Positions 54,301-64,000 of a stretch of DNA of 64,000 nt are shown piece by piece. The DNA is from Globodera rostochiensis. Its lineage: Eukaryota; Nematoda; Chromadorea; Rhabditida; Heteroderidae. Under the pieces are notes generated by a model. That model was not told the origin of the DNA. It saw nothing but the letters and a program-made list of their open reading frames with translations, and searched no databases. How positions within the stretch are numbered: the first letter of the stretch is position 1; each line of letters starts with the position of its first letter. Location of the stretch: assembly GCA_018350325.1 (NCBI GenBank), contig JAEVLN010000003.1, positions 3,192,441-3,256,440 of the forward strand, written 5' to 3'. Made by a program: the position numbers and the translations under genes.

Positions 54301-54904
54301 TTACGCACTCTTCGAAGTGGTTAAAAATGGGCAGTTGGAGAGACGAATTGGGGCCAATGAATCGTTGAGGTCGATTGTGCTTGGCCGGTGGATGGATTGG
54401 GTGGAGGAGCAGCAAAAGGACAATTTCCTTCTGTTTAAAAAGGACTTGCATCCCTTCCAACCGCAGGTGATCTGATCAGACTGACGTATTCAGCGTTTTG
54501 TGACACCCATGAATATTTATGCAATAAAGGTAGCCATCGAGCGACCCTTAGAATTAACCCATTTTGAGAGTGTACGTGCCTTCGCTGAAGACTTGAAGTT
54601 GGCCGAGCCGGGGTCGCGCACCTTCAAGTCGGCCTCTCTGCGAATTGAGGATGGAGTGCGCGTGTGCCAATATTCGCGTGGCATGAAGAAGCAGTGCCAA
54701 TGGAAGGTGGACGAAATGTTTTGGTTTGTGGGTGCCGAATCTGACCGGCGCTGTCCGTACCCGCATCCGCTGACGTTTTTCGTGTCAGGGAGAGAGAAAA
54801 GGGCGGCCCTTTGCAAGGGAAAATTCCCCGGATATTGTGTGGCGTTCAAGGACGAAATACAGCGACTTCAGGTGGGCCAACGGCTGAACACAGCTCAGCA
54901 CTGA
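51395..54904 (+). CDS. ARAP-like RhoGAP with PH and RA domains
   Basis: A disordered Pro-rich N-terminus (exon 51395 to about 52110, with PLSPPPLPPRPSLAG and PLPLPPK) leads to a PH domain (GYLKFDGESICFSGWVQLPQ; HRKRGWAIV). A second PH-like unit is spread over exons 52507-53205 (CGRLWIKQG; WLTVLKAELKK). The RhoGAP domain starts VDKCIGLVSTYGMFQAGIYR (53262 on), where the Arg is the catalytic finger, and continues through LRTFFRQLNSPLIPIALHSE and NLASLDNISKVFGPTLFN. A Ras-association-like region (VSFKIQKLAFVSP; YALFEVV) and a C-terminal PH domain (MFWFVGAESDRRCPYPHPLT) end at 54904. The order matches the second half of ARAP proteins. No ArfGAP CxxC zinc finger or ankyrin repeats were found. Confidence 0.83.
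52847..53047. mobile_element. 201-bp hAT-like MITE in the RhoGAP intron
   Basis: Left end GGCAATCCTCGGGAATTGCG; right end reverse complemented GGCAATCCTCGGGAATTGTG, and the match continues through GGTCCC(G/A)ACGAAAAAAA. Flanks GCTGAATT and GCTTGAAT(T) suggest an 8-bp duplication with a one-base slip. The interior again has a gaattcgggttcggttcgg core. On the gene strand it lies just after the donor that follows the codons for ..IALEGR; reading through it as coding gives a stop or frameshift. Confidence 0.85.
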
Positions 54905-57493
54905 CACAAAGTGTACGATTATTCTCTCTAATCAATGATTTGTTGGTGCAGTTGCTGAGCTGTGATTTTTTCCAATTTATTACAATTTCCCAAAAAGTTG
55001 TTTTGCAATTAAGTGGCTGAATCAAGTGATAGTCTCCACGCAGGAGTATTTGCCGATGCCGATCATTCACATTTGAATTTGCACTTTCATTATTTTGTTC
55101 TGTCAATGCCTGCCATTTACATTTACTGTCGTCGCGCCTTTGTCATCATTTCCCCATTCGATGCGTTTAATTCTCTTCATTTCCATTTTCATTGTAAGGT
55201 CCGCCGTCCCCGAGCCCCCCCTCCCCCACCCCTCACGCTATTCAAGTTTGTTATATTTTACACAAAGTCAGAAGATCCCTCCCCATTATGTATATATACC
55301 CACGAACGATCATTGGATTGGATAATGTTGTAAATCCGTTCAACCGCTCATCCGATCCCATCAATGGGAGAATGTTCGTTCATCTCCAATTCTTTTGCAA
55401 TAAAAACAACCGCAAGTGTTCACCTTTTTTGACCCCGCCCCGTCCGACCTGTTGTCGCCCCCCCCCCCCTCAAACGACGGGTGGATGGTTGACCTACATA
55501 TTCACCCTCAAATTTCGTCCTTCGTATGGTAGGGCAATTCTGACGGGAGCGGAGTCATCGGACATGTGTCGTTCTATCTTGACCGATTCAATTCCCGAAA
55601 GGCTGAAGTTTCCTTCCATTTCTTTTTGTCATGCGGTAGTAAAAAACAATCCCGGACGGATAACAGCAAATGGACGTCACACTTTGGTAAGGGGGGGGGG
55701 AGGCGTTCGTTTGTCCTCGGCAGACGGACCTCCGGGCAATCGGCCTATTTTCTGCGCCCTTTATTTCTTTGTCGCCAGAGGTGGTGGTCTTCCCTTTGAT
55801 GAGCAATGGGCTGGTGACAGTGCGTGCCGGGGGGGGGGGGTAGGGAGGGGGGGGGCGGGCTGAGTTCCCCCGAGGTCATCCGCCCCGTCGGGGTCATTTC
55901 TCTCTGTTTCCTGCAACAATTTTTTATGGCCCATTTCAACGTTTATATTTATTAGCGAGCGTTGAAAAAATTTCTCTGCAATTTCCATTTTTACTCCTCT
56001 AAAAGTACTCGCTCTAGCGCGTTAAATCACTAAAATAAGAGCTTAATTTGTAAGAGCTGTCCGTATTTTTGTTGTGGCCGGAAAAGGCGACACTTTTTGG
56101 TGTTGCATTTTTAGGGAGCCGTTTTTGTGACGGATTATACAAAGGGAGGGCGGAAGTGGGGGCTAAAGTCCGAATACAAAAAGCATAAAACATTGGAAGT
56201 GAAAGGGCCAAAACAAAGTCTCGGAGAAGTTTTGGCACAAAATGCCCCAAAGGGATGTTTTGACTGGGAATGGATTTGGCAAATTCTGATTCAGTGCATG
56301 TGATGAATGAGCTGGTGCCAGGCAGTGCAGATGGTACATATTATTGTTGCCAATTTGGTGGCTTCACCTCACCGGCCACCGACCGACCTTCATTTTGTGA
56401 ATCTGTTTATTCACCCGTCCCATCCCTTTGTGGCCTAGCAAAGAAAAAGAATCCTTTTAAAACATTTCCATAAGCGGCGTCCCCTTATACGTCCGTCGCC
56501 GTCAAAGACGAATTCACATTGCTCTGCGCAATTTCCCGCGTGTTCAATTTTCTGGGTATTCTGTGAATGCCTTTGGCCCCATTGTGCTCCTGGACGGGCG
56601 ATCACTGCCAAAATCCCCCCCCCCCCCAACCCGGCCCCTCCCTTTGCTCAGTGCGTCCCCGTGTCTGGTGCCCCCCCCCCGTCCCCTTCCCCCGCCCAGC
56701 TACGCTCGCCGCCCCGTGCTGGCCCGTGCTGGGTTGTCCTCCCCCCCGGGTGGGGGGAGCGCCCGCCCTCTTCACTTGGGACCCCCTCCCCCCCCCCTAT
56801 TTCACTCCCTTTTGTCTCCTCAAAACCAAACACAACCCAAATCCAGTGGACCTTTGCCCCCCCCGCCCATCATCTGTTGTAATTTTGGAAATGATGTTAA
56901 TGAGAAGAAAGAGGAAGTCATCTCTCGTTGTTTCACTTCTTCCTCCCCCCCCCCCCCCAACAAACAACAAAAACACGTCAAACGAAAGGGAATGGATGTA
57001 CCACCAGCACCACCATTCATTCTTTGAACTCCCTCACCCGTTCGGTCCTCTTCGTGCCATTTCTGCCCCACCACGGTCACCAATGGGAAAGAGGCGGGAA
57101 GAGAGGGGGGGGGGGGGGGGGGGACTTTTAAAATGGGGCAAACAACACTCATTCATCCACTCACTTTAGGAGAGAGAAAATCGCCTTCCCCTTTCATATG
57201 GGAGGCACAAAATTGGATTAATCTCCGTCCGAATGGACCCTGGGGGAACATTGACACTTCCTGGGGGACATTTTCATTATTACTTGCATACAACGAGCAA
57301 CAACTGCTTCGGGGTTGGGTGGCTATTAGACTCGGATTTTCTGAACATCTCCGGACCCCAACGAATGTCATTGAGTCATCGTTTAATCTTGGCGAGCTCT
57401 CATTCCATTAGCAACGAAAGCAAATCACTAAACACAACTTTAACTCAGATCTTTGAGTGTTTTAACTTATTTCCAAAACTGCACCTCCCGCAA
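54905..57493. other. Spacer, no gene supported
   Basis: Pyrimidine-rich and G/C-tract-rich DNA (55448-55458, 55688-55697, 55829-55855, 56615-56627, 56944-56958, 57105-57123). Frames are low complexity. The part just before 57494 may contain the promoter or a non-coding exon of the MEIOC-like gene. Confidence 0.45.
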
Positions 57494-60324
<2,831 letters not shown>

Positions 60325-61548
60325 CCTGAAGTCAGCCGGTCGGTCGGTCCGGACTCCGAACAAACATTTTTCGACTTTTATTTAAAATCTGTTAATCCAC
60401 GCATTAATGACACGGCCTTAGCTCCCATTCCTGCATTTTCGTTGTATTTTTCTTCTCGCACTTTGAATAGTGTACCACACAAGCGACAATATCGAAGCCA
60501 CAAAGACCACTCCTCCTTCTGTATTTGTCGTGTAAAGCAAAGTGAGCTTTTTTTAAAATAAAACCCCCCGACACCACACTCTAAAGTCTGCCTTAGTTCC
60601 TTTGATTATAAATACTCGATTTAAAGAATTTGTATCCTATTTCCTTGGACCACCGGTGTGTACCGATCATTTCACGATTAATTCCACAAATGATCCCCCC
60701 CCCCAAAGCACTTATTTGCTGCACTTTTAGCTGCCGATTAGTGATCATTATTGTAAAATGTTCTTCTTCCACTCCATCAGCTTGTATAAATTGTGGAAAC
60801 AATTGAATAAATAAGATTCACTGGATCAAATATGAAAACAAAATGTTGTAACTTATGTCAAAATCTTCACGATTAGAGAAAAATAGACAAAATTGTTAAA
60901 ATAAAGAATAAATAAACTTGCTTATTTTAACCAAAGCCAGGCACGTTACCAGGGGGGGGGGGAGGGGTATTTTTAATTATTTGATTTTTAAATGTCCGGT
61001 GGGTCTACCGGTGCCGACGATCTTTTTATGCCCATCCACCGAACTCCCTTTCCCACCCCAACTGGGCTCAACTAAAAATTTCTAGATTGACCTGACTGAT
61101 CAAAGAAACAATAAACGCAAAACGATGTAATGAGAGGAAATGCAAAGTGGCGTTGAGATTAGCCGACTACAGCTTAACGATTATGCAGCGACCTTCAGGC
61201 GCAAATTCAATGCGAGCGTTGAAACTCGAAATGTTGGATGACAGGAACTGATTTCCATTGATATGGCTCTGTCCAAAGGGTTTGGCACTGCCGACGCTGT
61301 TAACGTAGCCGTCCACTTCGCTCCCATTCCCTCCGACCATGCTCAAGCTCTTATTGTTCCTGGAAAAATTACTAAAATGTAGCAATTAATAGGATGACAT
61401 TTCAGCTCTAGGTCACCATCGTAAAAGATCAACTTTAACAGAACCTATTTTCCAAGGCTTGGTACGGCCCTGCCAATTAACCCCAATTCAACTTAAAATG
61501 GCATTTATTAATTAATGTTAAAATGAGAATGAAATCGGGCTTTTTTGT
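60325..61548. other. Spacer with one orphan exon-like frame
   Basis: Mostly A/T-rich. On the minus strand 61360-61167, after a tttccag acceptor, a frame reads NNKSLSMVGGNGSEVDGYVN and on to IEFAPEGRCIIVKL, ending at a stop. It looks coding, but no upstream exon of its own was found. It could be an alternative last exon of the golgin A7 gene to its right or of an unseen gene. A lone hAT-like end, GGTACGGCCCTG, lies near 61461. Confidence 0.35.
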
Positions 61549-62554
61549 TCACTGCCTTGGCTGTAGAACAATTTGTTCTGCGACGACATTCTTTTCTTGC
61601 TTTTCGTCCTGAGTAGAAATTGGCTCATCAAGTAGAACAACTTCTATCTGAATTGAAAATGAGCCAAAGGGTTAGTCCTCGAATCAAACGAAAAAGATTA
61701 TATAGTAATGTATAATGGGAAATACCGTTTAAAAACGGAGGCTATGCGAATTAAAAATGTTCAAGGAAAGAGTGCAGTGATCTAATTGTAAGGGTGTCAG
61801 ATAAGGAATCGGATAAATTAGGACAGTAAATGTTACGACTACCAAACCGTCTTTTGCAATTAATCAATTACATCGTACCAGAGCCGAGCCAGAAAAATTT
61901 TTTTGGGAGGGGGAATTTGTCCATCTGAGCGCCATGCATTTTAATTTAAAGAATTTTCAAAAAAGCAAATTTTTTTTTGATTTTTGATGGCAATTTGTTA
62001 AAAAAATTGTAAAAGTGAAAAACAAAAGGGTCCCTCCTCTTGTTTTTTTTTTCTCAAATTTCATTTGGGGGGGGGGGGATTCCCTTCCCCGCCCTGGCTA
62101 CGGCCCTGCATCGTACCACTCTGAAGCCTTTGTCGAGAGGGTTACACACACAGACTCCTTTCGCCACAAAGCTTTGTCGGTTGGCCTCGCATAAAAGTGT
62201 TTGTGCCTCCTCCAACTTCCGACTCCACAGCGACCTGAAGCACAACCTGGAAAGATGGCAGGTTATCAGTCCGAGAATGTTCTCGAGATAAACGATCGTC
62301 GTTAGATTCTTTGCCTCCGCATATATTTGATTCAACTCGGTGATAAAGTCCGTCCAAACGTCTCTCCCAACCTAAATCAAAAGTCTCAACAAATGTTAGC
62401 ATTGACAAATTACGTAATGCTCGAGTTCTTCTGGGAAGTCTGTGCTGAACTTGACAATCAATGCTTGGCTATAATCACGTTGGATGTACAGCTTTCTGCA
62501 ATCATTCAACGCCACCTTCCGCTTTCCTAACAAATTTGGATTATTTGGAGGCAT
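61549..62554 (-). CDS. Golgin A7/Erf4 family, palmitoyltransferase partner
   Basis: GOLGA7/Erf4 proteins stabilise DHHC protein acyltransferases such as the one acting on Ras. Exon 1 (62554-62414) reads MPPNNPNLLGKRKVALNDCR, then KLYIQRDYSQALIVKFSTDF and PEELEHY, the family N-terminus. Exon 2 (62371-62117) has VGRDVWTDFITELNQIYAEA, a hydrophobic stretch (YLENILGLITCHLSRLCF) and NPLDKGFRV. Exon 3 (about 61647-61549) reads IEVVLLDEPISTQDEKQEK and ends QPRQ. The joins are in phase, and the exon 2-3 junction restores the conserved RV-IE string. The intron before exon 3 contains a MITE whose target duplication forms the splice donor. Length, about 165 residues, suits the family. Confidence 0.88.
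61879..62108. mobile_element. 230-bp hAT-like MITE at a golgin A7 splice donor
   Basis: Left end CAGAGCCGAGCCAG; right end reverse complemented CAGGGCCGTAGCCAG. Flanks CATCGTAC (61871-61878) and CATCGTAC (62109-62116) are a perfect 8-bp duplication. The CAGGG...GCC ends are typical of hAT elements. On the gene strand the duplication is GTACGATG, and the exon-side copy provides the GT of the donor after ..GFRV. It contains G and poly(T) tracts and no coding frame. Confidence 0.85.
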
Positions 62555-62838
62555 CGTCAAAAATGGACAAAGCAAGTTTATTCTCTTAAGAATTTCTGGA
62601 AAGCAACATTTACATTCATCGCAAAATTTGTTTCTTTTTTTTGAATTTTCAACTCAATTTTAAGAGATTTGCAACCAAAATCTTAAAAATACGGGTTTTT
62701 AAGCTTTTGAAATCTTAATTGATGCAAATACATTTGGGGGGCTTTGGCGGTGCCGATAGGAGTCGTCGTTAAAAAAATTTAAGCATTTTCGTGATGAATT
62801 GGTCAAAAATTATATTTTTGAAAACCCAAGAAAAATGA

Positions 62839-63004
62839 GCGGGAACGGGAAAAGACGAATGAAATTTATGGGAACGGGGTTTTCAAAAAGTACGGGACGG
62901 GAATCCCGTCTTTTTCGCGTTTCCGTTAAAAATCCCGCCCGGCAAAAAAGACGGGAACGGGAACCCCGTACTTTTCCCGCGGGAATCCCGTTCCCGCCGG
63001 TCTT
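62839..63004. repeat. Palindrome-rich GGGAACGGG repeat
   Basis: The outer parts read GCGGGAACGGGA going inwards from each side. Inside are more copies of acgggaa and its complement, such as GACGGGAATCCCGTC. This looks like a small fold-back element; flanking duplications were not identified. Confidence 0.7.
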
Positions 63005-63489
63005 AGACGAAACGTATTCAGTGCAAATGATATCTATTGTTCAAAAACTGTTACTATGTTGTCTACTAGCATTTGTTTATTTTTTTAGAATTTTTTAAAA
63101 ATCTTTTTTAACCAATCCAAACTATTTTTATCAAAAAATCGGTGAAATTTATCCTTACAGTCTACCGGGTTCGAACCCCTGGCTCAGAGTAAAAATTCAC
63201 TGTTTATGTTGTATAAATACAGTATGCCAACATTTTTGAATTCCACTTGACCACGCGTGCAAAGTCGCTATTTCCAAAACTATTGGGGCGTAAGTTATAG
63301 TGTGATACTATCAAAATCATATTTGTTCGTTCTTCCGTTCCTCCTTACATCCATCCATTTTAAAGCTTTTAACGACTTAAAAACTATTTTTTTTGAAAGT
63401 TTTTTTTCGACCAATTGTTCGAATTTGGGTACTGGGTTCACGCAAAAAGAAACCAGGATTCGTGTTTTGCGCACGAGATTTGTACGATT

Positions 63490-63720
63490 TTAAGTGTTTT
63501 GTCATTATTAAAAGGAACGAATCGGGGGTGGGGAACGAATCGGCTTTTTACCTAAGTAAAGATTGGTCCACAAACAAAACTTAGGTCAAAAATGTTCAAA
63601 TTCATTTTCGTAAACTTTAAGTTTAAACCTCTATCATTCAGCTCATGGGTATTACCCAAGCGTAAAGATAGTGCCATTCGTTTTGTCTCATCGAGAATGG
63701 ATGGGATAAATACCATTTAA
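63490..63720. repeat. Dispersed repeat, copy 2 (inverted relative to copy 1)
   Basis: Reverse complemented, it contains CTCGATGAGACAAAACGAA followed by a block ending GATAGAGGTTTAAA, in the same order and spacing as copy 1 near 42350-42500, at an estimated two-thirds identity. Confidence 0.55.
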
Positions 63721-64000
63721 TACTTCGCTGATCAGCAACATTAATTATCAACTGCTTATTGTTAGATATGTCATCGTCTTCATATAGCAAAAGATACACA
63801 TAACAAACAATCAAATGGCGACAAAAGAAAACAGAACCGTTATAACTTGTTGCATATCACTATGTTATAAGTGGGTGTGTGCTGTTCGCCTAGGAAAGAC
63901 GGTGAAGGGCAAACAACATTTGTGTGTGGAGCTCAGGGACGTAGCCTTAAAGTGTTGTCACTTTTTTAATTTAAATTTAAGTTTTTCGACTGAAGATTCC

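Larger units (their letters stand above)
62555..64000. other. Right-hand spacer with repeats
   Basis: A/T-rich DNA upstream of golgin A7 with a GGGAACGGG-type repeat (62839-63004), the second copy of a dispersed repeat (about 63490-63720) and a possible lone hAT-type end, CAGGGACGTAGCC, near 63937. No gene is supported. Confidence 0.5.

Noticed and set aside
55000..57490. Extra exons upstream of the MEIOC-like gene
   Set aside because: Frames are dominated by C and G tracts, and none joins in phase with a convincing donor to 57494.
63140..63195. GGGTTCGAACCCC, resembling a tRNA T-arm
   Set aside because: Neither strand has an A-box, anticodon arm or a matching acceptor stem at the right distance. 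It could be a tRNA-derived fragment but not a gene.

Overview
The window is eukaryotic and almost certainly from a nematode. The genes are split by many short GT-AG introns, the conserved proteins look worm-like (Mondo/MML-1, rabphilin, an EF-hand diacylglycerol kinase, XPD, ALIX, mitochondrial S10), and several start codons lie 2-25 nt downstream of a pyrimidine-AG acceptor with no exon in front, as expected for spliced-leader trans-splicing. Long runs of G or C (8 to more than 15 nt) are scattered through introns and spacers. A plant-parasitic tylenchid such as a cyst nematode is my guess for the group; the sequence alone does not prove it.

Layout. 1-1610: C-tract spacer with a minisatellite. 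1611-3003 (+): unrecognised helical protein. 5229-11284 (+): Mondo/MML-1 glucose-sensing bHLH-Zip factor, complete. 12027-17055 (-): rabphilin, complete. 18060-18655: pure G-rich array. 20009-21770 (-): unrecognised Ser/Arg-rich protein. 24101-25862 (-): LRRC59-like ER protein. 26556-33842 (+): four genes in a row, a calponin/transgelin, XPD helicase, a G-patch protein and a short YebC/TACO1-like mitochondrial protein. 34076-38467 (-): type I diacylglycerol kinase. 40038-41663 (-): T-box factor. 44068-45550 (+): CDV3-like protein, converging on mrps-10 (45655-46455, -). 47186-50958 (-): ALIX. 51395-54904 (+): ARAP-like RhoGAP with RA and PH domains. 57494-60324 (+): MEIOC-like germline protein. 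61549-62554 (-): golgin A7/Erf4 palmitoyltransferase partner.

The genes do not form one pathway, though several share membrane and lipid signalling themes (rabphilin, DGK, ALIX, ARAP-like RhoGAP, golgin A7). The most striking pattern is a set of small non-autonomous DNA transposons (MITEs) with terminal inverted repeats and 8-bp, hAT-like target duplications. Five sit inside introns of identified genes, mostly next to the 5' splice site. In ALIX and golgin A7 the duplicated target begins exactly at the splice-donor GT, so the donor itself has been copied. The second notable item is a MEIOC-domain protein in a nematode. All gene models were built by eye from reading frames, splice signals and remembered family sequence features; no database search was run.
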